Source of the DNA: Amycolatopsis antarctica | GTDB lineage: Bacteria > Actinomycetota > Actinomycetes > Mycobacteriales > Pseudonocardiaceae | Assembly (NCBI RefSeq): GCF_002262875.1 | Contig: NZ_NKYE01000022.1 | Coordinates: 1 to 64,000 of the forward strand | DNA length: 64,000 bases | Reading direction: 5' to 3' | Shown here: piece after piece, positions 53,626 to 62,567 of the stretch | How the letters are laid out: the number at the start of each line of letters is the position of its first letter | Position numbering within the stretch: position 1 is the stretch's first letter | Translations under genes and position numbers: made by a program | Notes under the pieces: generated by a model | What the model was told of the DNA's origin: nothing | Seen by the model: only the letters and a program-made list of their open reading frames with translations | Database searches by the model: none

Positions 53626-54042
53626 GACGTCATCCCTCGTTTCCCGTTGTGCGCCTGCGTTGTCGCGGCAAGCGGCCCGTCCGGCGGCATTGGCGGCAAC
53701 CGTCCGGCCGATGCTTTTGTTCCCGCGCGGTTCGCGGCGGCGCTGTCCTAGTCCGGCAAGTCTAGGACGCCGTGGCCCGTCCGGCGTGCGGGAGTCTTCG
53801 CCGGTCACGATTCGCGGGTGAGGGTTCGGCGGCGGGGTTCGGCGGCGGGGTTCGGCGGCGAGGGTGGCGGAGCCGGAGCGCTTCTGGTGCACGGGCGGGA
53901 GTCGCGGTTTCCGTCTGCCGCCCGCTCGCCTACCTGGCGTCGGTTTCGGCATGTCCTGTCGTGTCGACGGGCGGGTGCGCCGAAGCGCCGCACGCTGCCC
54001 GGCCAGTTCCGGCGGTGGCGCGTTCGGTGCGGCTGTTCGTGG
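53626..54042. other. Intergenic gap with a short tandem repeat
   Basis: About 417 bases with no recognisable gene. It holds the mtr promoter region and three exact 13-bp repeats at 53822-53860. The flanking sequence is G+C-rich and shows no codon pattern in any frame. Confidence 0.5.
53822..53860. repeat. Three exact 13-bp tandem repeats
   Basis: GGGTTCGGCGGCG occurs three times in a row. The array is too short and has no spacers, so it is not a CRISPR; it looks like replication slippage. Confidence 0.9.
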
Positions 54043-55296
54043 TCAGAAGGGTGGCGCGGCGGGACGTGGATCTGTCAGCGGAGCGGGTCGGCTGGTGTGG
54101 ACGTTGCCGGTGGGGGTGGTGATGTGCAGGGCGCCGGTGTTGTCGGTGGCGAGGTGCCAGCCGGGGAGGTCTTTGAGGCGGTGGTGTCGTCGGCAGAGTC
54201 CGGTCAGGTTGTCGGCGCTGGTTTTGCCCCCTCGTGCCCAGTCCTGGGTGTGGTCGATGTCGGATACGTGGGACGGCCGGTGGCAACCCGGCATCCGGCA
54301 TTCCCGGTCACGCACCTTCACCCACTCGGCCAACGCCGCCGGCGGCCGGTAGCGGGCCCGCCCAACGTCACGCACCGTCCCGACGACCGGATCGGTGACC
54401 ACCTTGCGCAGCACCGAACCCGAGTTGGTGGCGAGGTGGCGGGCCAGCCAGGCCGGTACCGGCCCGTGACCAGGTAGCTCGGCGGGATGGTCGTCGACCC
54501 CGGCCAGGGTGGTCGCGGCGACGTGGACGAAAACTTCGGTACGTGTCTCGGCGGTGCGGTGGCCGAGGCAGAGTTCGGCGAACACGTCGGTGCGTAACTG
54601 TTCCAGGGTGCGGGTTTCGCCACCACCGCGCAGGGTTTTCGCGATCCGGTCCACACGCCCGTAGATCGCCGTGGCGGTGTCGGTGGGCAGATCGGCGATC
54701 AGGGTGCTCATGGCGTCGTCCTGGTGCACCAACTGCACGCTGCGTTCCAGACGCCGCTTCCGCGCCCGCTCAGCATGCCCGTCCGGATCGACGGCCACGA
54801 CTTGCCGCACGGCGGCGCGGCGAATGCTGGACGGATTCCGCCCGTCCAGTCGACCCACCATCGCCGCGTCCACGGCAGCGGCGTGCTCGTCCGACAACGG
54901 ATTCGTCGCATCGACGATCTTGGATGCCTTGTAGCTGTCGATGGTGCCGGTGTCCAACGCAGCCAACGTTTCCGGTAGCCGTGTGGTCGACGCCTGCGCC
55001 ATCGCCACCATCCGCTGTGCACGGTGCTCGGTGGTGGCCAGGGTCAACGCGACCTCCGCGCCCACACCGCGCGACTCCTCCGACAACGCGGCGAACCGAG
55101 CCACCGCCCGCACCTGCACAGCCTCGGCACGCGATCGGGCGACCTCGGCATCGCGCATCACCCGAAGAAGCCCCCGCGCCGACAACGAAGACAGTCGAAC
55201 ACCAGCCAGACCCCCGTGATCAACCCGCACCGTTTCCCGCGAATCCATATCAAGAATCGCAGCCAACCGAACCTCAACAGATCCCCCATCGATCAT
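54043..55296 (-). CDS. DUF222/HNH endonuclease domain protein (13E12-like)
   Basis: A 417-residue protein of the actinobacterial DUF222 plus HNH group, to which the mycobacterial 13E12 repeat proteins belong. DUF222 fills about residues 30-300. The HNH nuclease follows with RDRECRMPGCHRPSHVSDIDHTQDWARGGKTSADNLTGLCRRHHRLK, giving two zinc cysteines, the HNH-type DIDH and the closing HH. These genes are multicopy and often mobile-looking; a nuclease role in genome dynamics is assumed but unproven. The ATG at 55296 is the first in frame. It lies beside repeat-rich, gene-free DNA. Confidence 0.92.
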   Translation of the reverse strand: MIDGGSVEVRLAAILDMDSRETVRVDHGGLAGVRLSSLSARGLLRVMRDAEVARSRAEAVQVRAVARFAALSEESRGVGAEVALTLATTEHRAQRMVAMAQASTTRLPETLAALDTGTIDSYKASKIVDATNPLSDEHAAAVDAAMVGRLDGRNPSSIRRAAVRQVVAVDPDGHAERARKRRLERSVQLVHQDDAMSTLIADLPTDTATAIYGRVDRIAKTLRGGGETRTLEQLRTDVFAELCLGHRTAETRTEVFVHVAATTLAGVDDHPAELPGHGPVPAWLARHLATNSGSVLRKVVTDPVVGTVRDVGRARYRPPAALAEWVKVRDRECRMPGCHRPSHVSDIDHTQDWARGGKTSADNLTGLCRRHHRLKDLPGWHLATDNTGALHITTPTGNVHTSRPAPLTDPRPAAPPF

Positions 55297-56077
55297 GAAC
55301 CCATTCTACCGACACCCCCGAACAATTCCCATCACACCATCGAGCACCCCTAACAACGAACGGTCCATTCATGCGTAGACCCGTCGACCGAAACGAGGAG
55401 AACCAGAGAAACGCTTCCGGTATTGACGTCGTATCCACGAGGAGTCGACGGATCGAGCCACTACGCGCGCGACGCAATATCGACACGTCGACGAATCCCC
55501 CAGCGCCAGGCCTTCGCCGACCTCACAACACCCGAACGCGACCAGCGCCGCTGTGCAGTCAGAAACCCGGACGGCCGATGCCGCCCAAGCCACCCACGCC
55601 ACCAATGCACTCACCGAAGGACAACCGGACGCAGCAGCAGGGGAACAAGCCCGAACGCCGCGCACTAAACAAACGCGACAACCAACCCGCACCGAGAAAA
55701 AACGACACCGAGAAACCCGTCCCGTGGGGAACTGTCGCTGACGACCAACAACGGCAAACGCCCCGAGGAGCGACAGTTTCACACGGCCCGCCGAAGGCGT
55801 GCCGTAAACCCGAGAAACCCACCCCGATACGCCCCACCGCACCGTACGCGACAGCCCGATATGCCGGGCGTGCCTGAAATCCGCGAGCACCCCCGGTGCG
55901 TGCCGGATTCCCGTTCCGCCACGTCACTCCGATACACGGGGCGTGCCCGAAATCCGCGACCCCCGGGATACGTGCAGGGTTTCCATTGCGGCACACCACC
56001 CCCATACGCCGAGGGTTCCCGATCCGAGAACACCATCCTCGATGTACGTCCCGAGTTCCCGTTCCAGGAAGCCCTCG
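55297..56077. other. Gene-free stretch, unusual composition
   Basis: No conserved gene can be seen on either strand over 781 bases; the open frames give low-complexity products. The first part is richer in A than the rest of the window on the plus strand. From 55858 the sequence is a degenerate tandem repeat (separate entry). It separates the HNH gene from the M15 peptidase gene. Confidence 0.55.
55858..56077. repeat. Degenerate tandem repeat with a 73-bp period
   Basis: Units begin at 55858 and 55931 (each 73 bases) and, more loosely, at about 56004. They share GCGTGCC(T/C)GAAATCCGCGA near the start and (T)TCCC(G)TTCCG(C)CAC-like ends. The third copy keeps ATACGCCGAGGGTTCCCGATCCG and GAGTTCCCGTTCCA. 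The last unit runs into the stop region of the M15 peptidase gene. Confidence 0.65.
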
Positions 56078-56956
56078 TCAACGCCCCGTGGCGGAGAAAT
56101 GCATGATGTCCTTCGGGTCGTCCCAGTTCCCGCCCCACGTCCAGCCCGCTTCGCCGAACGCCGAGGTCGCCACGTCACCGGGCCGGATCATGCCCGCCCG
56201 CTCCACCGAACGGTCCGTGTACGCCGACGCGAGTTCGGGAAGTACCACGTCGTCCTTGACGTACGGGTTGCAGAACGGGTTGACGTCGACCGCTTGGCCG
56301 TAGGCGTGCGCGGACCAGGTCCGGGCACCACGGGTGGGCCGGCATACGAACGCGGACGTGTTGTTGCCGTCGCCGGTGGGTGCGGCATCGAGCTCGTCCG
56401 CCCTGGTCACCCGCATCTCCTCGATGGGGAACCGCGACTCGAACAGTGTGCCGAACGCCGCGGTCACCGCCTGGGCGGCGGACGCCCCGACGAGCATCTC
56501 GCCGGTGTGCGGACGTCCGTCGAAACCCCAGAACGACATCGTCAGGTAGCGCAGTTCGCCTGCTGCGACCGGACATTCAGCCTGCCAGGTGCTGCGGGCG
56601 AGCACCTCCGAAGGCACGGCCTGGACGGTCGAGGCGTACCGGCCGTCCTCGGGCGGCGGCAGCAGATCCACCGTCGGCAACGCCCTGTCCACCAGTTCGG
56701 GCGGGGTGGACAGGATCTGGCCGTAACCGTCGGATCGCAGCGGCAGCGGCTGGGCGCCCACTCGCCACCGGGGAGCGGGTGGAGGTGACGGAGCCACCGG
56801 GGACGTACTCGTCCCAGGCTGCGGCGTTACGGGGGCCGAAGCGGGGCCAGACGCAGGCGCGGGTTCGGGAACGGAAGGCTGCTCGGTGCCGCAACCGGCG
56901 ACCATCGTCGCCGCAGCGCACACGGCGAGAGCCGCCATCGAAACCCGCACTGTCAC
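56078..56956 (-). CDS. M15-family peptidase, D,D-carboxypeptidase-like lipoprotein
   Basis: A 292-residue exported protein. The signal (VRVSMAALAVCAAATM) ends in lipobox VAGC, followed by a long Pro/Ser/Thr linker (about 25-60). The catalytic domain lies in the C-terminal half with the zinc motif SAHAYGQAVDVNP (HxxGxAxD) and the final His in DIMHFS. This matches the VanY/D-Ala-D-Ala carboxypeptidase-like group that trims peptidoglycan. GTG at 56956 is the first start giving the signal; GTG at 56950 is an alternative. Its end overlaps the tandem repeat, which hints that the array arose beside or from it. Confidence 0.88.
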   Translation of the reverse strand: MTVRVSMAALAVCAAATMVAGCGTEQPSVPEPAPASGPASAPVTPQPGTSTSPVAPSPPPAPRWRVGAQPLPLRSDGYGQILSTPPELVDRALPTVDLLPPPEDGRYASTVQAVPSEVLARSTWQAECPVAAGELRYLTMSFWGFDGRPHTGEMLVGASAAQAVTAAFGTLFESRFPIEEMRVTRADELDAAPTGDGNNTSAFVCRPTRGARTWSAHAYGQAVDVNPFCNPYVKDDVVLPELASAYTDRSVERAGMIRPGDVATSAFGEAGWTWGGNWDDPKDIMHFSATGR

Positions 56957-57237
56957 ACGGTCAGCTTCGCAGAGTCGCGGCCTGCCGGTCGATGCCACCC
57001 GTTTCAGTGACACCGGATAGCGCTCGTTGCGGCTAGGGTCGTTCGCGTTGCCACCGGTGACGCTCCGCGCCCGAGTGGTCTCCCGATGTCGCACCCGACG
57101 AGGCCGCGGCGGGCCCGGATCCGCGCCGGAACACACGCGACGCACAGACCGAAGAGCACACGCACCGAGCAGCACGAACGACGTACGGAACGACCAGGAC
57201 GGCAGACGTGGCGCCGTCCGAACGAAAGGGACAACGC

Positions 57238-58068
57238 ATGCCTCAGTCCAACCGGAACCGCAACCGCCGGCGCTGGGTCATCGCGGCCACGGCCGTCGCG
57301 GGTGCCGTACTCGTCCCGGCCGCCGCCTCCGCGGTGGCGGCGGAATCCCCGGACTCCGAGGCCGTGCCCGCCCCGGTCGTGGAGCCACGCATCGTCGGTG
57401 GCGAGCCCGCCTCCGTCGGTGACCACCCGTACGCCGTGTACCTCGCCGACAGTGCCGGCGGACAGTTCTGTGGCGGCACACTGGTTTCCCGCAACGCGGT
57501 GGTGACCGCCGCCCACTGCACCGCCTCGATGAGCCCGGCGGACATCACCGTCGTCGCCGGCCGCGAGGACACCCGGACCGGCGAGGGCGAGATGAGCGCA
57601 GTGCGGGACATCTGGGTCTCGCCCGACTACACCGATTACGGTTCCGGCAACGACATCGCCGTGCTGAAGCTCACCGACTCCCTGCGATACCGGCCCGCGG
57701 CCGTGGCCACCGCGGCAGACGCGGGCGCGTACGCCGAGGGCACGTCCGCGACCGTGCTCGGCTGGGGCCGGACGAGCGAGGGCGGTGCCCGCTCCACCAT
57801 CCTGCGCGGGGCGCAGGTGCCCATCGCCGGGGACGCGACCTGCGGGCAGGCCTTCGGCAACTACGACAACCGGACCATGGTCTGCGCCGGGTACCCGGAG
57901 GGCGGTGTCGACGCCTGCCAGGGCGATTCGGGCGGCCCCCTGGTGGTCAACGGAACGCTGATCGGTGTCGTGTCCTTCGGTGAGGGATGCGCCCAGCCCG
58001 GTAAGCCCGGTGTCTACACCCGCGTGGCCACCTACGCCGAGGACATCGCCCGCGAGAGCCGTCGCTGA
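57238..58068 (+). CDS. Secreted trypsin-like serine protease (S1 family)
   Basis: A 276-residue exported serine protease. An Arg/Asn-rich start (NRNRNRRRW) and a hydrophobic stretch form the signal. A pro-segment ends at Arg51, and the activated N-terminus is IVGG. The triad is His93 (TAAHC), Asp139 (NDIAVL) and Ser231 (GDSGGP). Asp225, six residues before Ser231, is at the bottom of the specificity pocket, so it should cut after Lys or Arg. ATG at 57238 has GAAAGGG upstream. It stands alone, divergent from the M15 peptidase gene; its activation site PRIVGG could be cut by itself. Confidence 0.95.
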   Translation: MPQSNRNRNRRRWVIAATAVAGAVLVPAAASAVAAESPDSEAVPAPVVEPRIVGGEPASVGDHPYAVYLADSAGGQFCGGTLVSRNAVVTAAHCTASMSPADITVVAGREDTRTGEGEMSAVRDIWVSPDYTDYGSGNDIAVLKLTDSLRYRPAAVATAADAGAYAEGTSATVLGWGRTSEGGARSTILRGAQVPIAGDATCGQAFGNYDNRTMVCAGYPEGGVDACQGDSGGPLVVNGTLIGVVSFGEGCAQPGKPGVYTRVATYAEDIARESRR

Positions 58069-58223
58069 GCCGCGTCACGAAGGGTTCTTCCCGCAGCGAG
58101 CGCCGCCGATCGCCCGGGCCGGGGTGAATTCTCCGACGCCCGGACCCGCGAACAGCGGCACCGCAGGTCGTGCGCGGACCGGTGCGCCTGCCGTCGGCGG
58201 GAACACCGTGATAAGCAGTCGGG

Positions 58224-58715
58224 GTGAACACGAGGAACGATTCGCCCGAGGTCGCCGAGGCCGCCGGTGACGAACTGACCGCCGCTCCGCTGTACGAGAT
58301 CCTCCGGTTGCGGGTGGACGTGTTCGTCGTCGAGCAGGAATGCCCGTACCCGGAGATCGACGGCCGCGATCTGTCCCCGGACACCCGGCACTTCTGGGTG
58401 CGTGGACGGGATGGCGTCGACGGTTATCTGCGGGTGCTCGCCGGCCAGGAAGGGGTGCGCCGCGTCGGCCGGGTGTGCACCTCGGGCGGAGCCAGGGGGA
58501 GTGGCCTCGGTGCGCACCTGATGCGGGCGGCGATGGCGCACATCGGCGACCGGGAGTCGGTGCTGGACTCGCAGGTGTACGCGACCGGCTTCTACGCGCG
58601 GTTCGGTTACCGGACCGAGGGCGAGGAGTACCTGGAGGACGGCATCCCGCACGTTGTCATGCGCCGTCCGGCGGGTTCGCCGGTCAGCGAGCCCGGTCCG
58701 GCGCCGTCTCGGTGA
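58224..58715 (+). CDS. ElaA-like GNAT acetyltransferase
   Basis: A 163-residue GNAT protein of the ElaA type. It has LYEILRLRVDVFVVEQECPYPEIDGRDL at the start, then RVGRVCTSGGARGSGLGAHLM (acetyl-CoA loop) and YATGFYARFGYRTEGEEYLEDGIPHVVM at the end, all typical of ElaA. The substrate is unknown. GTG at 58224 is the first start in frame with the conserved N-terminus. Its last 32 bases overlap the end of the minus-strand bioF gene, so the two genes are tail to tail on opposite strands. Confidence 0.92.
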   Translation: MNTRNDSPEVAEAAGDELTAAPLYEILRLRVDVFVVEQECPYPEIDGRDLSPDTRHFWVRGRDGVDGYLRVLAGQEGVRRVGRVCTSGGARGSGLGAHLMRAAMAHIGDRESVLDSQVYATGFYARFGYRTEGEEYLEDGIPHVVMRRPAGSPVSEPGPAPSR

Positions 58716-59868
58716 TCACCCGGACCGCGGTGTCCACATCGGACTCGGTGAGGTCGGCGCGGGCGGTGAGCCGCAGCCGGGAGATGCCGTCCGGGACAGA
58801 CGGGGGGCGGAAGCAGCCCACACGGACCCCGTGCTCGGCGCAGCGCGCGGCCCAGGACATGGCCTCGTCCGGGGAAGGCGCGTGCACCGACACCACCGCG
58901 GCCTCCGGGGTGCTCGTGGTGAACCCGGCTTCGCGCAGCCGGGCACCGAGGCCGGTGGCCGCGGCCAGCACCTGAGCCGGCAGACCCGGTTCGGCGCGCA
59001 GGGCGGTCAGCGCCGCGAGCGCGGCGGCCACACTGCCCGGCGCCAGAGCGGTGTCGAAGATGAAGCTGCGGGCCGTGTCCACGAGATGCCGGATGACGCG
59101 GCGCGGCCCGAGAACGGCACCGCCCTGCGCTCCCAGCGCCTTCGACAGGGTGATGGTCGTGACCACGTCCGGCGAGCCGGACAGGCCGGCCTCGTGCACC
59201 GCGCCGCGGCCGCCGTCGCCGAGCACGCCGAACCCGTGTGCGTCGTCGACGAGGAGGGCGGCGCCCTGCGCGCGGCAGGCGTGCCACAGTTCCGGCAGCG
59301 GAGCCAGGTCACCGTCCACCGAGAACACCGAGTCGGTCACCACCAGTGCCCGCTGTTTGCGCCTGGTGGACAGTGCGTGGGTGAAGGCCGCCGGGTCGCG
59401 GTGCGCGACGGCCGCGACGTCGGCGCGGGAGAGCCGGCAGCCCTCGATCAGGGAGGCGTGGATGTACTTGTCGGTGACGATGGCGCACTCGCTGCCGGAC
59501 AGGGCCGTCACGGCACCCAGATTCGCGGCGAAACCGGAGGAGAACACCAGCGCGGCCTCGGTGCCGCAGAACCGGGCGAGTTCACGCTCCAGATCCGCGT
59601 GCAGTTCGGTCGATCCGGTCACCAGCCGGGAACCGGTCGAACCGGCACCCCAGCGCAGCGAGGCGGCCGCGGCGGCTCCGGCGACGCGCTTGTCCTTGGC
59701 CAGCCCCAGATAGTCGTTGCCCGCGAGATCGAGATCGCCCGGCTCGGCGGTCCGTGCGCGGAGCCTGCGGACCAGTCCGGCGCCGGCACGCTTCTCGGCT
59801 TCCTCGTCGAGCCAGTCGAAGACCCGCTCGGGCTGGACATCGGTGGAGATCGGTCCCGGTGCGCTCAC
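58684..59868 (-). CDS. bioF: 8-amino-7-oxononanoate synthase
   Basis: PLP enzyme of 394 residues that condenses pimeloyl-ACP/CoA and L-alanine to 8-amino-7-oxononanoate in biotin synthesis. It has LAGNDYLGLAKDKRV, GAGSTGSRLVTGST, the PLP-contact DDAHGFGVLG (around 209) and the Schiff-base Lys243 in TITLSKALGAQGG. GTG at 59868 is chosen for family-like length; upstream sequence is not conserved. No bioA, bioB or bioD gene is in the window, so bioF is either scattered or the left end of a cluster. A close relative such as KBL would differ in context; the length and N-terminus favour BioF. Confidence 0.9.
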   Translation of the reverse strand: MSAPGPISTDVQPERVFDWLDEEAEKRAGAGLVRRLRARTAEPGDLDLAGNDYLGLAKDKRVAGAAAAASLRWGAGSTGSRLVTGSTELHADLERELARFCGTEAALVFSSGFAANLGAVTALSGSECAIVTDKYIHASLIEGCRLSRADVAAVAHRDPAAFTHALSTRRKQRALVVTDSVFSVDGDLAPLPELWHACRAQGAALLVDDAHGFGVLGDGGRGAVHEAGLSGSPDVVTTITLSKALGAQGGAVLGPRRVIRHLVDTARSFIFDTALAPGSVAAALAALTALRAEPGLPAQVLAAATGLGARLREAGFTTSTPEAAVVSVHAPSPDEAMSWAARCAEHGVRVGCFRPPSVPDGISRLRLTARADLTESDVDTAVRVITETAPDRAR

Positions 59869-60006
59869 CCCTGGAGTCTCGCACCGCCCGGACAGGCTGG
59901 CATCGTGCACCCTCGCCGGTCGCCCGCGGGATTCCCGTGCGGGGCCTATTCTCCGGTGCGGACGCCGTGTTCACCCCGAACGCGGCCGGGTGCGAGGCGG
60001 GGCGCG

Positions 60007-60735
60007 ATGGAGAGCACGGAACTGGCCGAGATGCCGTCGGACTGGCAACGGGCGCTCGCCGTCGTCGCGCATCCCGACGATCTGGAGTACGGCGCGTCCG
60101 GCGCCGTGGCCCGCTGGACCGACGAGGGCCGCGAGGTGACGTACGTGCTCGCCACCAGCGGCGAGGCCGGTATCGACGGGATGGACCCCGAGCGGGCGGG
60201 GCCGCTGCGGGAACGCGAGCAGATCGCCGGCGCGGCCGTGGTCGGGGTGCGCCGGGTGGACTTCCTCGGCCACCGTGACGGCGTGCTGGAGTACGGACTT
60301 CCGCTGCGGCGCGACATCGCCAGGGCCGTGCGAAAGTACCGCCCGGAGCTGGTGGTGATGGCCAACCATCGCGAGCACTGGCCGGGTGGCGGGCTGAACA
60401 TGGCCGACCACCGGCACGCCGGGCTCGCCACCCTCGACGCCGTGCGGGACGCGGGCAACCGCTGGGTCTTCCCGGAGCTGCTCGACGACGAGGGACTGGA
60501 ACCGTGGCCCGGTGTGCGCTGGGTGGCGGTGGCGGCCTCACCGGAGGCCACCCACGCCGTCGACATCACCACGACGATGGATCGGGCCGTCGACTCGCTG
60601 CGCGCGCACGCCGCGTATCTGGCGGGACTGGACGACCCGGGTGACCCGGACGAGTTCCTGCGTCAGGCCGCCCGCGCCGAGGGTGAGCGCTTCGGCGGCG
60701 TGCATGCCTGCTCGTTCGAGCTCATTTCGCTGTAG
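60007..60735 (+). CDS. PIG-L (LmbE-like) family N-deacetylase
   Basis: A 242-residue zinc-dependent deacetylase-like protein. AVVAHPDDLEYGASG holds the (A/P)HPDD zinc motif, and MADHRHAGLATLDAV supplies the third His region. Family members remove acetyl groups from N-acetylglucosamine-type substrates in mycothiol synthesis (MshB), mycothiol S-conjugate handling (Mca) or antibiotic pathways. The short length and HWPGGGLNMADHRH distinguish it from MshB and Mca, which are about 290 residues. Substrate unknown. It is divergent from bioF and ends in a strong shared terminator. Confidence 0.9.
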   Translation: MESTELAEMPSDWQRALAVVAHPDDLEYGASGAVARWTDEGREVTYVLATSGEAGIDGMDPERAGPLREREQIAGAAVVGVRRVDFLGHRDGVLEYGLPLRRDIARAVRKYRPELVVMANHREHWPGGGLNMADHRHAGLATLDAVRDAGNRWVFPELLDDEGLEPWPGVRWVAVAASPEATHAVDITTTMDRAVDSLRAHAAYLAGLDDPGDPDEFLRQAARAEGERFGGVHACSFELISL

Positions 60736-60760
60736 CGAAAGGGAATCGGGCCGTTGACGC

Positions 60761-60807
60761 GGCGAGGGCCGGGTACCGGGCGCGTGGCCCGGCACCCGGC
60801 CCTCGCC
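60761..60807. terminator. Strong bidirectional hairpin terminator
   Basis: GGCGAGGGCCGGGT (60761-60774) and its perfect complement (60794-60807) form a 14-bp stem, with CCGGG/CCCGG pairing again inside the loop. It lies between the convergent PIG-L and DEAD-box genes. Confidence 0.85.
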
Positions 60808-60820
60808 GGTGCGGTATCGC

Positions 60821-62302
60821 TCAGTCGTTGTACTGGCGGCGTGCCGGGGCGCGCCCGCCGGTGCGGTGCGGTCGCCCGCCGCCGCGCGAGGACGACTCGT
60901 GCCGCGAGGACTCGTGCCGGGAACCGCCCTGCCTGCGTCCGGCACCGAAGCTCGGACGTCCGCCGCGGCCGCCCGCGGGCGGGCCGCCACGACGCCCGCC
61001 GGGGGCGCGGGTCGGGCGGCTCTGCCGCTCGATGACCGGCTCGCCGCTCGGCGTACGCGCGCCGGTGACACGGGTCAGTTCCGCGTCGCCCGGGCGGACC
61101 TGGGCCTGTTCCGGCTTGATGCCTGCGCGGTCGGTCATCCGGCGGACCATGCGGCGCTGGTCGTGGGTGACCAGCGTGACGACGGTGCCCGAGGCCCCGG
61201 CCCGCGCGGTGCGCCCGGCCCGGTGCAGGTAGTCCTTGTGGTCCGCGGCCGGGTCGACGTGCAGCACGAGGCTGATCCCGTCGACGTGGATGCCGCGGGC
61301 GGCGACGTCGGTGGCCACGAGGACACTGGTGTGTCCGTCCTTGAAGTCGGCGAGGACCCGGTTGCGCTGTCCCTGCGTCTTGCCGCCGTGCAAGGCGCCC
61401 GCGTGCACGCCGCTGGCGCGCAGCTTGTCGGCCAGGCGGTCGACGTGGTGCTTGGTGCGGACGAACATGATCGTGCGTCCCTCGCGGGCACCGATCTCGG
61501 TGATCACGTTCTGCTTGTCCGGGTGCGAAACCTGCAGGACGTAGTGGTCCATGGTGTCGATGCTGGCGGTGGCCGCGTCGACGGAGTGGGTCACCGGGTC
61601 GGTCAGGTAGGCGCGGACGAGACGGTCGACGTCGCCGTCGAGCGTCGCCGAGAACAGCAGGCGCTGGCCACGCGGCGGTGTCAGGTCGAGGATCTCCCTG
61701 ACCTGCGGCATGAAGCCCATGTCGGCCATCTGGTCGGCCTCGTCCAGCGCCACGAAGTTCACGTCACCGAGCACGCAGGTGCCCTGGCGGACGTGGTCGG
61801 ACAGCCGTCCGGGGGTGGCGATCAGCAGGTCGACGCCGCGGTGCAGTGCCTCGGCCTGGCGGCCGAAGGCCATGCCGCCGACGGCGGTACGGCACCACAG
61901 GCCCATCGACTTGGCCAGCGGGGTCAGCGCGTCGGCCACCTGCATGGCCAGTTCGCGCGTCGGGACGAGGACCAGCGCGCGGGGACGCTTCGAGCGGGCG
62001 CGTCCACCGTCGAGGCGGGCGAGCAGGGCGAGACCGAAGGCGAGGGTCTTGCCGGAACCGGTCTGCGCGCGGCCCAGCACGTCGCGGCCGGCGAGAGCGT
62101 CCGGCAGCGTGGCGGCCTGGATGGCGAACGGCGCGTGCAGACCCTGCTCGCGCAGCGTGCGCAGCAGCGGTTCGGGAAGGTTGAGTTCGGCGAAGGTCTT
62201 GCTGGGGGCGGTGCCGGCCGCCGTGTTCTCCTGGCCGTTCTGACGGTGCCGCGGCTTGCGGGAACGGGCGGAGGTGCTCTCGGAATCGAGCGTGACTGTC
62301 AC
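60821..62302 (-). CDS. DEAD-box RNA helicase with RGG-rich tail
   Basis: A 493-residue ATP-dependent RNA helicase. Motifs in order are: Q motif region FAELNLPEPLLRTLREQGLHAPFAIQ, Walker A AQTGSGKT, PTRELA, DEAD as ALDEADQM, SAT, and HRAGRTAR. The last 90 residues form an Arg/Gly-rich basic tail (RRGGPPAGGRGGRP, RHESSRHESSSRGGGR) for RNA contact. GTG at 62302 has AGAGG upstream. It is likely involved in ribosome assembly or mRNA turnover and cold adaptation, as for RhlE/CsdA-type helicases. The 5' leader on the minus strand could be long, since the gap to the next gene is 265 bases. Confidence 0.95.
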   Translation of the reverse strand: MTVTLDSESTSARSRKPRHRQNGQENTAAGTAPSKTFAELNLPEPLLRTLREQGLHAPFAIQAATLPDALAGRDVLGRAQTGSGKTLAFGLALLARLDGGRARSKRPRALVLVPTRELAMQVADALTPLAKSMGLWCRTAVGGMAFGRQAEALHRGVDLLIATPGRLSDHVRQGTCVLGDVNFVALDEADQMADMGFMPQVREILDLTPPRGQRLLFSATLDGDVDRLVRAYLTDPVTHSVDAATASIDTMDHYVLQVSHPDKQNVITEIGAREGRTIMFVRTKHHVDRLADKLRASGVHAGALHGGKTQGQRNRVLADFKDGHTSVLVATDVAARGIHVDGISLVLHVDPAADHKDYLHRAGRTARAGASGTVVTLVTHDQRRMVRRMTDRAGIKPEQAQVRPGDAELTRVTGARTPSGEPVIERQSRPTRAPGGRRGGPPAGGRGGRPSFGAGRRQGGSRHESSRHESSSRGGGRPHRTGGRAPARRQYND

Positions 62303-62567
62303 AGATGCCTCTCGGACGTGGCACGTCGCAAGGAGGCCCGCTGGCCCGCGCGCAGGCAGGGCACATTTCGAAGCGGTGGGCGTTCACAGGGACGAACCCG
62401 GCATTCTGCGTCGGCGGGATCGCCGGACACGGAACGCCTCGGATTGATGGACCACCGCGAGCCGAGGTCGGCTTGACGTAGCAGCGGCGCGACGCCCGTT
62501 GCGGTGCGTCACCACCCTACCTGAGACGCGCCGGTAGGGTCGACTCGCCCCGACCGGGGTGGCGCAG
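62303..62567. other. Gap between the helicase gene and the Hsp70-like pseudogene
   Basis: About 265 bases with no gene. It should contain the minus-strand promoter and leader of the helicase gene. No riboswitch, tRNA or strong hairpin was recognised. Confidence 0.5.

Noticed and set aside
53822..53860. Possible CRISPR array
   Set aside because: Repeats are 13 bases, contiguous and without spacers, and no cas genes are in the window.
55371..55877. Open frames on both strands of the gene-free stretch
   Set aside because: Products are low in complexity (Pro/Arg/Gln or Val/Ser/Arg), with no ribosome-binding site and no recognisable motif.
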